Source of the DNA: Variovorax sp. JS1663
Lineage (GTDB): Bacteria > Pseudomonadota > Gammaproteobacteria > Burkholderiales > Burkholderiaceae_C
NCBI RefSeq assembly: GCF_002157355.1
Contig: NZ_LYMK01000053.1
Span: 1-43,820 of the forward strand
Direction of reading: 5' to 3'
DNA: 43,820 nt
Below the pieces are notes generated by a model. That model saw only the letters and a program-made list of their open reading frames with translations. It ran no database searches and was not told the origin of the DNA. Shown in pieces: positions 1-8,262 of this stretch. Position 1 is the stretch's first letter, and every line of letters starts with the position of its first letter. The translations under genes and the position numbers were made by a program.

Positions 1-17
1 TTCAGTCGCATACTCAT
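1..17 (-). CDS. 5' end of a gene running off the left edge
   Basis: On the minus strand a GGAGGAGG ribosome-binding site (24-31) precedes ATG at 17 by about seven bases. Only five codons (M S M R L) are inside the window, so the product cannot be named. A second in-frame ATG follows at 11. Confidence 0.45.
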
Positions 18-29
18 CCTTCGCCTCCT

Positions 30-60
30 CCAGACTTGGTGAATACGCCAACGCGTCTGG
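30..60. other. Inverted repeat in the leader of the left-edge gene
   Basis: CCAGAC (30-35) pairs with GTCTGG (55-60), and TTGG (36-39) pairs with CCAA (48-51), giving a two-part hairpin with a three-base bulge. It lies upstream of the ribosome-binding site of the minus-strand gene that starts at 17, so it could be an operator or a leader structure. The rest of 61-237 shows no gene or clear signal. Confidence 0.35.
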
Positions 61-237
61 CGGGTCAGTCTAGCGCGACGGTATCGCTCATCTCAAGTCG
101 CCATCAAGGTTGACGCAGCGGAAACCATTGTTCGACGCACATGTCCGGAACCGCGGCTTCATTGTCATTGCCGCGCGAATCCGCAGTTCCTAGACTCGCT
201 GCTTCGATCACGCACATCGGCGAAACAGGTGAACAGC

Positions 238-927
238 ATGTCAAAACTTCGATTCAGGATCTCGATGTCGCTGGACGGGTTCGTCGCCGGTCCGAACCAG
301 AGTCTGCAGGAGCCACTCGGCGCCGGCGGCGAGCAACTGCACGAGTGGGTGTTCCCGCTGGAGATCTGGCGGCGTCCGCATGGCATGGATGGCGGCGTGG
401 TGAACGAGAGCACGCCGGTGATGGAGGAAGAGCTTGCCAACATCGGCGCGACCATCATGGGCCGCAACATGTTCGGCGGCGGTCCGGGACCGTGGAGCGA
501 GACGGATCCCTGGAGCGGCTGGTGGGGTCGCAATCCGCCCTTTCATCACCCGGTGTTCGTGCTGACGCACCACGCGCGCGACCCGTTGATCATGGAGGGC
601 GGCACGCGCTTCACCTTCGTGACCGACGGGATCGAGAGTGCGCTGGACCAGGCCCGGCGCGCGGCGGGCGGAAAGGACGTGGCCCTGGCGGGCGGCGCGC
701 GCACTGCACAGCAATACCTGAAGGCCGGCCTGGTCGACGAGATGCAGCTTCACCTCGCGCCGATATTGCTGGGCGGTGGCGAGCGCCTGTTCGACGATGT
801 CGGCGCCCTGCATTCCCTCGCCATCGTGAAAACGGTCGTGGCGCCGAACGTGATTCACCTGAAGTTCGTGAGAAGTCAGAAGCGATCAGAACCGGTACTG
901 CAGCCAAGTCGCCAGGAACTCGCCTGA
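238..927 (+). CDS. Dihydrofolate reductase family protein (RibD C-terminal fold)
   Basis: The protein starts like the RibD_C/DHFR-like reductases (ISMSLDGFVAGP) and has the family's later motifs: a GRNMFGG segment, FVTDGIESAL, and VALAGGARTAQQYLKAGLVDE near the nucleotide-binding strand, then the HLAPILLGGGERLF tail. These are NADPH-binding cytosolic enzymes, often of unknown substrate. ATG at 238 fits the family N-terminus; a GTG at 229 would add only three residues. About 229 residues. The last 14 codons overlap the end of the convergent porin gene, so the C-terminus runs past the usual family end (LKFVR). The family call is firm; the substrate is unknown. Confidence 0.88.
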   Translation: MSKLRFRISMSLDGFVAGPNQSLQEPLGAGGEQLHEWVFPLEIWRRPHGMDGGVVNESTPVMEEELANIGATIMGRNMFGGGPGPWSETDPWSGWWGRNPPFHHPVFVLTHHARDPLIMEGGTRFTFVTDGIESALDQARRAAGGKDVALAGGARTAQQYLKAGLVDEMQLHLAPILLGGGERLFDDVGALHSLAIVKTVVAPNVIHLKFVRSQKRSEPVLQPSRQELA

Positions 928-2319
928 ACGCCCGCCCGCCTGCCGGGTTGCACGGCCTGGCTCGAAGTGGACGTAGCTCGCCGCGACGGTGAGTCGAGGC
1001 GTCGCCGACCACTCGATCGTTGCGATCACCTGCTGTCCGATATGGCGGCTCTGCGTTCCCGCCGTCCCTCTGACCGGCGACAGGGGCGGCGCGTAGAACG
1101 CGTCGGCCTTCGTCTGCTTCCACAGCGGATTCCAGGCCAGGTTGAGCTCCACGGTCGGCGTCAACGCGAGGGTCAGGTTCGGCTGAAGATCGAGCAGGTT
1201 CGACGGAGCCACGAGATTGGCCTCTGAGAAGTAAGGCAGCCTCGGAAAGAGTGCATTGAAGGTGCCGAGACGTCCGTCGCGAAGGTTCCTGTCGCCGCTG
1301 AAGGCGTCGGCCTTCAATCCGATCCGCGGCGTCCAGGTCCGATCGGAGAAGGTGTAGCCGGTGTCGGACGACAGCGCCCACGCACGGATGCTCGAGCCGC
1401 CGAAGTTGCCGAACTGGAAGATCCCTTCGATGTTCCAGTCGAAGTCGGCGTGGCTTCCGAACAGGCGCGCGCCGACGGTGTGCCGGTGCTCGGTCTCGAC
1501 GCCCTGCGCAAAGCGGGCATCCCGGCGGTTGAGCCCCAGGTAGTAGAGGTCGGCCTTCAGGCCCGCAACGGCGGGCACATTGGTGGTGGCATAGACGCCC
1601 CATAAATCCTGGGCCCGGTCGCGCCCATCATCGAAACGCCCCGTCCGCGGCGCGACCGGCTGGACCGCGAACGCGTCGACCCGCAGATCCTTCGATTCGA
1701 TCCATGTGACGCGGACACCGTCGAAGGACCGCCGGATGTTCGGGCTGTCCCTGACGCCGACGAGTCGGGACGACCCGAAGCTCATCTGCTGCCGGCCTGC
1801 CCGCACCGAGAGCTGTCCTTCGCCCAGGGAAAGCTTCGCCTCGCCGAAGGCCTGGAGCACGTCGAGCGTGTCTTTCTGCGTCGCGGGCGGCGAGCCGCTC
1901 CATCCGGGCGCGTGGGCGGCGGCAATCTCCACGAAGGTTCGGAAGCCGGGACCGAAATGGATGTCGGCAAACAGGGAGGCCCGGCTGAGGAAGTAGTCGT
2001 TGCGGGGAGGCGATCCGAGCCCGAACACGGGTGCTCGCACGTACTCGTAGCGCTCCCGCAGTTCTCCGCCGAGCGTCGCATACCAGGATCCCGAGTCGTT
2101 CAGCGGTATCCACTTGAGAGGGTCCAGGAAGTCCGTGCGCAGGGCCGGATCGCGCAGGGGGGACCAGTCCTCGTCGAAGCGGAGGCTCTTCAAGGCCGGC
2201 CGGTCGACGCTGCCTTGGGCCATCGCCATTGGATTCGCGCAGAGCAGCGAGATCCACAGCAGAGCGCTGCGATGCAGGCGCTTGCAGGTCGGCCGGTGGT
2301 GCGCTCGCCGCGAGTTCAT
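886..2319 (-). CDS. Alginate-export (AlgE) family outer-membrane porin
   Basis: A basic N-terminus, a hydrophobic stretch (SALLWISLLCANP) and an AMA|Q cleavage site at about residue 34 make a signal peptide. The mature part begins with a GGELRERYEY strand typical of the alginate-export barrel family, has alternating amphipathic strands (SVRAGRQQMSFGSSRLVG) and ends in Phe (WLQYRF), the usual signal for outer-membrane barrel assembly. Length is 477 residues from ATG 2319; an in-frame TTG at 2355 lacks a ribosome site. It is the last gene of the operon that starts at 7086, and probably lets that operon's substrate through the outer membrane. Family members are not limited to alginate, so the substrate stays open. 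Confidence 0.82.
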   Translation of the reverse strand: MNSRRAHHRPTCKRLHRSALLWISLLCANPMAMAQGSVDRPALKSLRFDEDWSPLRDPALRTDFLDPLKWIPLNDSGSWYATLGGELRERYEYVRAPVFGLGSPPRNDYFLSRASLFADIHFGPGFRTFVEIAAAHAPGWSGSPPATQKDTLDVLQAFGEAKLSLGEGQLSVRAGRQQMSFGSSRLVGVRDSPNIRRSFDGVRVTWIESKDLRVDAFAVQPVAPRTGRFDDGRDRAQDLWGVYATTNVPAVAGLKADLYYLGLNRRDARFAQGVETEHRHTVGARLFGSHADFDWNIEGIFQFGNFGGSSIRAWALSSDTGYTFSDRTWTPRIGLKADAFSGDRNLRDGRLGTFNALFPRLPYFSEANLVAPSNLLDLQPNLTLALTPTVELNLAWNPLWKQTKADAFYAPPLSPVRGTAGTQSRHIGQQVIATIEWSATPRLTVAASYVHFEPGRATRQAGGRSGEFLATWLQYRF

Positions 2320-2392
2320 GGGTCGCGATTTTCGCCGGCCGGCCGAAGACCGCAAAGGAGGAGGCCGAAGCCTTGCTGCGCCGTTCGCTCGA

Positions 2393-3319
2393 TCACCCGG
2401 CGAAGGCTGCGCCGAGCTTCACGCCCGGCACGTCCAGCTCCGTGCGCAGGATCGTGCCGGAGGTGGATTCCGTGCAGTAGAGCACCGTGCGCCCGGGGCC
2501 GCCATACGCAAGATTGGTCAGGGACTGTCCTTCGGTGCTTCGGAGCACGATCACGGGCTCCGCCCGGTGATTCAACACCCACACATACCCGAGGCCCGGA
2601 TTCGCGATGAGCAACCGGCCGTCCTCGTCCATGGCGAGGCCGTCGGGCCCGCTCGGTCCGTACGAAGTGAAGAACTGCCCCACCTTCGCCACGCTGCCAT
2701 CCGGCATCAGCGGCGCCCGCCACACGCAGTTGCCCCGGGTGGCGGCGACGAAGAGGACGCGCTGGTCCGCAGACAGCACGACCCCGTTCGGGCTCGGGAC
2801 GTTGTTCAGGAGAAGGTCGAGGCGTCCATCCGGCGTCAGCCGGTAGACACGCCCCGTGGGTTCGTGCATTCCGCTCTGGCCCTGGTCCGTGAAGTAGAGA
2901 TTGCCGCGTGAATCGAAAACCAGGTCGTTCACGCCCCGGAAGCGCTCGCTGTTGCGCCGCTCGAGGTAGGGCCTGATCTCGCCGCTGGACACATCGAGCG
3001 CCATCAGACCGTTCTTGTAGTCGGTGACGACCAGCGTGCGCTCATCGGCGAACTTCATGCCGTTGGGTTCGCCATCGAACTCGGCCACCAGTTCCCAACG
3101 GCCGGCGGGGTCGATCCGGAAGATCCTGCCCCACGGAATGTCGGTCACGTAGAGATTGCCGGCGGTGTCGAAGACCGGCCCCTCGAGGAAGGAATCGACG
3201 GGCGCTCCGCCCCGGTTCGCATCGGCCCAGGCGCTGCGCTGGCCAGTTCGCCGCCAGCGCTCGGGCATGCGCGTGAAGACTTCGAGATCGCGCACTTCGG
3301 GCGGGTGCAGCAGCAACAT
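2393..3319 (-). CDS. SMP-30/gluconolactonase family protein
   Basis: A six-bladed beta-propeller of the SMP-30/LRE family: FLEGPVFDTAGNLYVTD near the start, FRGVNDLVFDSRGNLYFTD in the middle, SPNGVVLSADQRVLFVA and GPDGLAMDEDGRLLIAN later. These are the metal-binding Glu, Asn and Asp positions of calcium-dependent lactonases. ATG at 3319 is chosen because AGGAGA sits just upstream and the first residues (MLLLHPPEV) begin the fold; the open frame reaches further back but inside the Bug gene. 308 residues, no signal peptide. In this operon it would hydrolyse a sugar-acid or other lactone before or after oxidation. The exact substrate is not readable. Confidence 0.85.
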   Translation of the reverse strand: MLLLHPPEVRDLEVFTRMPERWRRTGQRSAWADANRGGAPVDSFLEGPVFDTAGNLYVTDIPWGRIFRIDPAGRWELVAEFDGEPNGMKFADERTLVVTDYKNGLMALDVSSGEIRPYLERRNSERFRGVNDLVFDSRGNLYFTDQGQSGMHEPTGRVYRLTPDGRLDLLLNNVPSPNGVVLSADQRVLFVAATRGNCVWRAPLMPDGSVAKVGQFFTSYGPSGPDGLAMDEDGRLLIANPGLGYVWVLNHRAEPVIVLRSTEGQSLTNLAYGGPGRTVLYCTESTSGTILRTELDVPGVKLGAAFAG

Positions 3320-3369
3320 GGTCTCTCCTGGTGATTCGGCGTGCAGGCCTGGGCGGCCCGCGGCTCCGG

Positions 3370-4350
3370 CTATTGCCTCTCGACCTTCGCGGCCGCAGCC
3401 ACCTTGCTCCACAACTGGGTGTTGTCACGCAGCATCCTGGCGAATGCATCGCCCGACACGACCGAAGGCACCGAACCCAGTTCGGCGGAAAACTTCTGCA
3501 CGTCCGGGCTCGCCATGGCCGCCGCGATCTCCTTCTGCAGCCGTTGCATCACGGGCGCCGGCGTTCCCTTCGGCGCCCACAGGCCGGTGAAGTTGATGAC
3601 GCCATAGTCTTTGATCCCGGCCTCGGCGAAGGTGGGCACGTCCGGCAATGCCGCCAGACGCTTGTCGCCGCTGATGCCCAGCAGGCGCACCTTGCCGCCC
3701 TTCACCTGGCCCATCACGCCGGGCGTCGACGCGATCTGGAAGTCGATGGTGCCGGACAGGAGGGCCAGCGTCGCCTCGCCTGCGCCCTTGAACGGAACGT
3801 GCGTGACGTCGATCCGCGCTGCGATGGCCAAGGCCTCGGTGGAAAAGTGCGGCGTGGTGCCGGCGCCGCCGGTGCCGTAGTTGAGCTTGCCGGGATTCGA
3901 CCTGGCGTAGCCGACGAGGTCCGACAGCGTCTTGAACCTGGAATCGGCGCCAACCACGAGCGCCATCGGCGCAAAGTTGAAGGCGGAGACCGGGACCAGG
4001 TCGTGCTCGTGATCGAAGGGGAGCTTGTTGAAGACGTGCGGCAGGATCGAGTAGGTCGTGTCGTTCGCCATCAGCGTGTAGCCGTCCGGCGCGGCCTTGG
4101 CGACCTGCTGCGCACCGATGGTGCCCGTCGCACCGGCCTTGTTCTCGACAAAGAAACTCTGCCCGGTCTGCTCCGTGAGCTTCTGGGCGACGCGCCGCGT
4201 CACCTGGTCCACGGCACCGCCCGGCGGATACGGCACGACGACGCGAACGGGCTTCGATGGATAGGCGCCCTGCGCGAACGCGGCACCTGCGGCACCCGCA
4301 CAGATCGCCGCTGTTCCGAGGACGACGACGGCCCTCTTCGAAATGGTCAT
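3370..4350 (-). CDS. Bug/TctC-type periplasmic solute receptor (first copy)
   Basis: A 326-residue tripartite tricarboxylate receptor. The signal peptide (ISKRAVVVLGTAAICAGAA, cleavage near AFA|Q) is followed by the family opening YPSKPVRVVVPYPPGGAVD, then ENKAGATGTIGAQ, DGYTL and the HVPFKGAGEA loop that contacts the ligand carboxylate. GGAGACA precedes ATG 4350. No TctA or TctB membrane gene is in the window, which is normal for the expanded Bug family of Burkholderiales. It lies 28 bases after the dehydrogenase and 50 before the lactonase gene, inside the same operon. It probably binds a carboxylate or a related compound in the periplasm. Confidence 0.93.
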   Translation of the reverse strand: MTISKRAVVVLGTAAICAGAAGAAFAQGAYPSKPVRVVVPYPPGGAVDQVTRRVAQKLTEQTGQSFFVENKAGATGTIGAQQVAKAAPDGYTLMANDTTYSILPHVFNKLPFDHEHDLVPVSAFNFAPMALVVGADSRFKTLSDLVGYARSNPGKLNYGTGGAGTTPHFSTEALAIAARIDVTHVPFKGAGEATLALLSGTIDFQIASTPGVMGQVKGGKVRLLGISGDKRLAALPDVPTFAEAGIKDYGVINFTGLWAPKGTPAPVMQRLQKEIAAAMASPDVQKFSAELGSVPSVVSGDAFARMLRDNTQLWSKVAAAAKVERQ

Positions 4351-4378
4351 TTAATGTCTCCTGCGTATGTTCTGAAAG

Positions 4379-5305
4379 TCAGGCCGGCGCCCGCTGTTTC
4401 GCCAGCACCGCGAGTGCGTTCCTCGCTGCGGCGACCCCCATGTTCACATAGGCATCGCTGGTCACGCCGCCGATGTGCGGGCTCAGCACGAATCCCTTTT
4501 CGCCCTGGAAGGGATGCCCGGCCACCATCGGCTCGACGGCGAAACTGTCCAGGCCGGCGGACATCACCTGGCCCGACCGCACGGCCGCGAGCAGCGCATC
4601 TTCATCGATCAAGCCGCCGCGGGCGGTGTTGACCAGGATCACGCCGCGCCTTGTCTCGGAAAGCGTCTGCGCGTTCACCATCTGGCGGTTGCCCTCGGTC
4701 AGCGGGCAATGCAAGGAGATCACGTCGGACTCGCGCCAGATGTCCGGCATCTCCACCTTTTCCACGTAGTCCGGCAGGTCTTTCGCGAAGGGATCGAAAC
4801 CGATCACCCGCATGCCGAGTGCATCGGCCATCCTGGCAAAGCGCAGGCCGATGGCGCCGAGGCCGACCAGGCCGACCGTCCGCCCGTTCAATTCCAGGCT
4901 CTTGTGCGTCGCCTTGTCCCAGTGCCCGCCGTGCATGCGCGCGTCGAGAGAAACGACCGACTTCGCACATGCCAGCATCAATGCGAGCGCCTGTTCCGCA
5001 ACGGCCGCTGCGTTGGCTCCCGCTGCGGCGACGACTTCGATGTCGCGCTCCTTTGCGGCAAGCTTGTCGATGGTGTCCGTCCCACTGCCGTGCTTCGAGA
5101 CGACGCGCAAGGCAGGTGCCGCGTCCATCGCGGCGGCCCCAACCTTGCTGTAGCGCACGATGATCGCGACAGGGTTGTGCTCGGCGCAAAGCGCGACGAT
5201 TCCTTCTTCCGTCGGCGCCTTGCCCGCGAAGACCACCTCGTGGCCGCGAAGAAGCTCGAGCGCCTGCGGCGCCAGGTCCGCGCCGGTGACGAGGATCTTG
5301 CTCAC
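4379..5305 (-). CDS. D-isomer-specific 2-hydroxyacid dehydrogenase
   Basis: A 308-residue NAD-dependent dehydrogenase of the phosphoglycerate dehydrogenase type. The Rossmann motif GLGAIG is at 148-153, followed by a loop with D171. Catalytic Arg229 (NTARGG), Glu258 (DSFAVEP) and His277 (SPHIGG) are all present. The start is GTG 5305, whose GTGA overlaps the stop of the upstream gene by four bases, so translation is coupled; the open frame runs further upstream only as a shadow of that gene. It oxidises or reduces a 2-hydroxy/2-oxo acid. Next to an RraA/HMG aldolase-type protein, this suggests a route through a 4-hydroxy-2-oxo acid or a sugar acid. Confidence 0.92.
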   Translation of the reverse strand: MSKILVTGADLAPQALELLRGHEVVFAGKAPTEEGIVALCAEHNPVAIIVRYSKVGAAAMDAAPALRVVSKHGSGTDTIDKLAAKERDIEVVAAAGANAAAVAEQALALMLACAKSVVSLDARMHGGHWDKATHKSLELNGRTVGLVGLGAIGLRFARMADALGMRVIGFDPFAKDLPDYVEKVEMPDIWRESDVISLHCPLTEGNRQMVNAQTLSETRRGVILVNTARGGLIDEDALLAAVRSGQVMSAGLDSFAVEPMVAGHPFQGEKGFVLSPHIGGVTSDAYVNMGVAAARNALAVLAKQRAPA

Positions 5306-5991
5306 AGCGCCTCCCCTTCCTTCAGAACGCCCGCTGCGCGAAGAGCCCCATCGAGCCAGGATGCGGCCGTGTTGCCTTCCTTGATCGCCGCGATGCGCTT
5401 CGCTTCGTCCTGGACCTTCTTGCGCGCCGGGCCGATGAGCGATTCGATCTTCTCGCGCTCGACGACCATGACGCCGTCCCCGTCGCCGATGACGAAGTCG
5501 CCGGCGCGCACGGTCACGCCGCCCACGGTCACCGGGTGACCGATGCGGCCGCCGATGTTCTTGGTCGGTCCGTTGGGGTTGGTGCCGACGGAGAAGACAG
5601 GGTAGTCCATCTCGTCGATCTCCAGGCTGTCGCGCACCGCGCCGTCGACCACGACCCCCGCGATACCGCGCTGCCGGCATGCGGTCATCATGATCGTGCC
5701 CATGAGCGCCGAGGTCTGGTCCGCCTTGCCGTCGATGACGAGGACGTCGCCGGGCTTGGCCAGCGCGATCGCGGCATGGATCATGAGGTTGTCGCCGGGC
5801 CGCACTTCGACGGTCAAGGCTGGGCCGGCGAGCTTCATGCGGGGACGCAGCGGCTTGATCCGGCCATGCAATGCGCCGCGGCGGCCTGCCACGTCGGCAA
5901 GGATCGCGGGCTGGAATTCACAGGCCTGCTTGACGATGTCGGCAGGAACGCGCTCGAAGTCGCGAATGATTTCGGGAAGCTGATCGCTCAT
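5302..5991 (-). CDS. RraA / 4-hydroxy-4-methyl-2-oxoglutarate aldolase family protein
   Basis: A 229-residue RraA-like fold protein. DGAVRDSLEI carries the R120-D121 pair that matches the substrate- and metal-binding Arg-Asp of HMG/CHA aldolase, and PGDVLVIDGKAD (80-91) plus the downstream MGTI helix belong to the same site. Members are either class II pyruvate/oxaloacetate-releasing aldolases or RNase E inhibitors. The catabolic surroundings (hydroxyacid dehydrogenase coupled by a GTGA overlap, lactonase, two Bug receptors) favour an enzyme. ATG 5991 gives the usual family start. The 114 bases to the preceding Bug gene contain a hairpin. Confidence 0.88.
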   Translation of the reverse strand: MSDQLPEIIRDFERVPADIVKQACEFQPAILADVAGRRGALHGRIKPLRPRMKLAGPALTVEVRPGDNLMIHAAIALAKPGDVLVIDGKADQTSALMGTIMMTACRQRGIAGVVVDGAVRDSLEIDEMDYPVFSVGTNPNGPTKNIGGRIGHPVTVGGVTVRAGDFVIGDGDGVMVVEREKIESLIGPARKKVQDEAKRIAAIKEGNTAASWLDGALRAAGVLKEGEAL

Positions 5992-6024
5992 GGTGGTGTG
6001 TCTTTCAATGGAAGGAGTGGGAGG

Positions 6025-6044
6025 CGGGGCACGGCTGCGCCCCG
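6025..6044. other. Hairpin between first and second gene of the operon
   Basis: CGGGGC (6025-6030) and GCCCCG (6039-6044) form a six-pair GC stem with an eight-base loop. It lies in the 114-base gap between the receptor gene and the aldolase-type gene. There is no run of T, so it is not a classic terminator. Such stems after binding-protein genes often stabilise the upstream mRNA; that role is inferred here. Confidence 0.4.
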
Positions 6045-6105
6045 TCGTGTCGTGCCTACGCTGACGACTGGCGTTTCCGGACGGGCCGGCAATGCGGGGT
6101 GTGGG

Positions 6106-7086
6106 TCAGTCGACCTTGGCGCCGGAGTCCTTGACGACCTTGCCCCAGCGCACGATGTCGTCCTGGATCAGCTTGCCGAACTGCTCGGGCGTGCCGCCGA
6201 GCACATCCGCGCCCTGCCCTTCGAGCTTCTTCTTGACTTCGGCATCCTGCAGGGCCTTGTTGAAGGCGCTGTTGAGTTTGACCACGGCGTCCTTCGGCAT
6301 GGCAGCCGGGCCTGCGATCCCGAACCACGTCACCGCCTCGAAGCCCTTGTAGCCGGACTCCGCGATCGTGGGAACCGTCGGCAGGTCGTTGACGCGCTTG
6401 TCCGAGGTGACCGCGATCGCCCTCATCTTGCCGTTGCGGATGTGCCCGATGAGGGTCGGGATGGACGACATGTACAGCTGGATCTGTCCGCCGATCAGGT
6501 CGGTCACGCCTTGCGCCGCGCCCTTGTAGGGCACATGCGTGAACTTGACGCCAGCGACCTTCTGGAACTGCTCGACGGCCAGGTGGGCCACCGTGCCGCT
6601 GCCGGAGCTCGCGTAGTTGATCGCCTCCGGCCTGGCCTTGCCGGCCGCGATCACGTCGGCCAGGGTCTTGTAGGGGGAGTCCGCGGCGACGACGAGAACG
6701 AGGGGCGAGCTCGCGACCAGGCCGACCGGCGCCAGGTCCTTCTGCGGGTTGTAGGGCAGCTTGGTGTACAGCGTCGGATTGATCGCCAGGTTGCTGGTCT
6801 GCCCCAGCACGATCGTGTAGCCATCCGGCGCCGCCTTGGCCGCGGCATCGACGCCGAGGTTGCCGCCCGAGCCGGGCTTGTTGTCCACCACCAGCGTCCA
6901 GCCCTGCTGCGTAGCCACCTTGTTCGCCACTTCGCGGGCGATGATGTCGGTTCCGCCGCCGGCGGGGAACGGGACGATGAGCTTGATGGGCCGCGAGGGG
7001 TAGGTCTGCGCGAAGGCGCCGCAGGACGCGAGCGAGATCGCGACGAGCGCGGCGCGGCGGGAAATGGCGAAGTGCGAGAGGGGCAA
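6106..7086 (-). CDS. Bug/TctC-type periplasmic solute receptor (second copy)
   Basis: A TctC-family receptor: signal peptide ISRRAALVAISLASCGAFA|Q, YPSRPIKLIVPFPAGGGTD, NKPGSGGNLG, DGYTIVLG and the HVPYKGAAQG ligand loop. I place the start at TTG 7086. A GGAGACA site lies just before it, the protein is then 326 residues like its paralogue at 3370, and the signal peptide begins at once. The longer open frame, back to 7188, would run through the regulator's operator and add about 34 residues unlike a signal peptide. It is the first gene of the operon. Two receptors in one operon suggest related ligands or different affinities. Confidence 0.92.
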   Translation of the reverse strand: MPLSHFAISRRAALVAISLASCGAFAQTYPSRPIKLIVPFPAGGGTDIIAREVANKVATQQGWTLVVDNKPGSGGNLGVDAAAKAAPDGYTIVLGQTSNLAINPTLYTKLPYNPQKDLAPVGLVASSPLVLVVAADSPYKTLADVIAAGKARPEAINYASSGSGTVAHLAVEQFQKVAGVKFTHVPYKGAAQGVTDLIGGQIQLYMSSIPTLIGHIRNGKMRAIAVTSDKRVNDLPTVPTIAESGYKGFEAVTWFGIAGPAAMPKDAVVKLNSAFNKALQDAEVKKKLEGQGADVLGGTPEQFGKLIQDDIVRWGKVVKDSGAKVD

Positions 7087-7158
7087 GGTTGTCTCCGATA
7101 TGTGGTGCAGGAACCGCCTGTTGCAGGCTTGGACGAACTCTAGGTTGTCGTTCCATTC

Positions 7159-7182
7159 CATACAATGGTGGTCCATTGTGTG
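7159..7182. promoter_or_regulatory. Palindrome between IclR gene and divergent operon (operator)
   Basis: Arms CATACAATGG (7159-7168) and CCATTGTGTG (7173-7182) match in 9 of 10 positions around a four-base centre. The site lies 12 bases before the regulator's ATG and 73 bases before the receptor's start codon. It is most simply the binding site of the IclR protein encoded at 7194, controlling both directions. IclR proteins bind such short dyads as dimers of dimers; binding here is inferred. Confidence 0.65.
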
Positions 7183-7193
7183 AACCACGAACC

Positions 7194-7982
7194 ATGCTAC
7201 GGACCAAGACCACCCGAACAGGAATCAAGGAGCCGGACACACCGGCCGGCAGCGACGAACCCGCCGGAGGCGTCACCGCCGTCACGCGTGCCCTTCAGTT
7301 GCTCGAAGCATTCGGCATGCAGGACCAGCGTCTATCGCTCGCGGAGCTGACGCGCCGAAGCGGCATGCACAAGACAACCGCATTGCGGCTCCTGCGCACG
7401 CTCGCCCACAGCGGCTATGTGGTGCAGCGGGAAGACGGCGAGTGGCGACTCGGCCCGGCTGCGGGTTGGCTCGGAGCACGCTACCAGGCCGCGTTCGACG
7501 TGAACAACGTGGTCGAGCCGATGCTGCGCGAGCTGACGCAGGCAACGGGAGAGAGCGCGGCCTTCTACGTGCGGGAAGGGAACATCCGCACCTGCCTCAT
7601 GCGTGTCGAAGGCCCTCAGCCCATCCGGCACCACGCGCGGATGGGCTCGGCCTTGCCGCTCGACAAGGGCTCGCCGGGAAGGGTGATCCTCGCTTTCTCA
7701 GGCGAGCCCGGCGCCCTGTACGAGGAGATCAGGCAACGCGGCTACCACTTCTCCATCGGAGAAAGGGAAAAGGGTGTCGCAACGGTGTCCGCACCGGTGT
7801 TCGGCCTGAACTGGCGGCTTCTGGGTTCGGTATGCATCTCCGGGCCGGCGGATCGGCTGCCGAAAAACAAGTTGCTCCGGCACGCGAAGACGATCATCAA
7901 GGCGGCCAATCAACTGTCCTACGCGCTCGCAGGAAGCTCCACGCCGCAGACGCCGAAGGTGGTTTCCGCCTGGCATCCGTAG
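7194..7982 (+). CDS. IclR family transcriptional regulator
   Basis: A 262-residue protein with the winged helix-turn-helix at about residues 26-85 (VTRALQLLEAFG, LSLAELTRRSGMHKTTALRL, GYVVQREDGEWRLG) and the GAF-like effector domain after it (RVEGPQPIRHHARMGSALPL, GSPGRVILAF, ISGPADRL). ATG 7194 is chosen over the upstream GTG/ATG codons because those overlap the palindromic operator. It is transcribed away from the Bug/aldolase/dehydrogenase operon and very likely regulates it in response to the substrate or an intermediate. Cytosolic dimer or tetramer by family knowledge. Confidence 0.92.
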   Translation: MLRTKTTRTGIKEPDTPAGSDEPAGGVTAVTRALQLLEAFGMQDQRLSLAELTRRSGMHKTTALRLLRTLAHSGYVVQREDGEWRLGPAAGWLGARYQAAFDVNNVVEPMLRELTQATGESAAFYVREGNIRTCLMRVEGPQPIRHHARMGSALPLDKGSPGRVILAFSGEPGALYEEIRQRGYHFSIGEREKGVATVSAPVFGLNWRLLGSVCISGPADRLPKNKLLRHAKTIIKAANQLSYALAGSSTPQTPKVVSAWHP

Positions 7983-8103
7983 CCGGTCTCTCCTTCGCTC
8001 AATGCCCGATTCTTCCGTTCAAGTTCAACAGAACGTGCACAAGAAGGCGCCGGAACGCGAAATCGCCTACACTCAGGGTATCGACTGCGGCGTGCTCGTT
8101 GCC

Positions 8104-8262
8104 TCAGTCCTTGATTGACACCGCGCGGCAGTCGCTGGCCGCAGAGGTTTTCGGTCCAGGCAGTTTTGTTTCATGCCGGCCGAACGTCACATCCTCCTCG
8201 GCGAGCTTCATCGTTGGTCCGTTCTTCAGGAATAGCACGCGGACCGTCCCCCCTTCTTTCAT
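8104..8262 (-). CDS. Possible small hypothetical protein
   Basis: The open frame reads MKEGGTVRVLFLKNGP and ends SDCRAVSIKD, 52 residues, with AAGGG about eight bases before ATG 8262. The composition looks protein-like, but I recognise no family. A longer version from GTG 8346 would abut the start codon of the plus-strand gene at 8347, which is unlikely. The surrounding 364-base stretch 7983-8346 holds nothing else that I can support. Confidence 0.28.
   Translation of the reverse strand: MKEGGTVRVLFLKNGPTMKLAEEDVTFGRHETKLPGPKTSAASDCRAVSIKD

Noticed and set aside
7087..7188. Longer N-terminus for the Bug receptor
   Set aside because: The extra residues run through the palindromic operator and are not a signal peptide; the TTG at 7086 has a proper ribosome site and gives the normal length.
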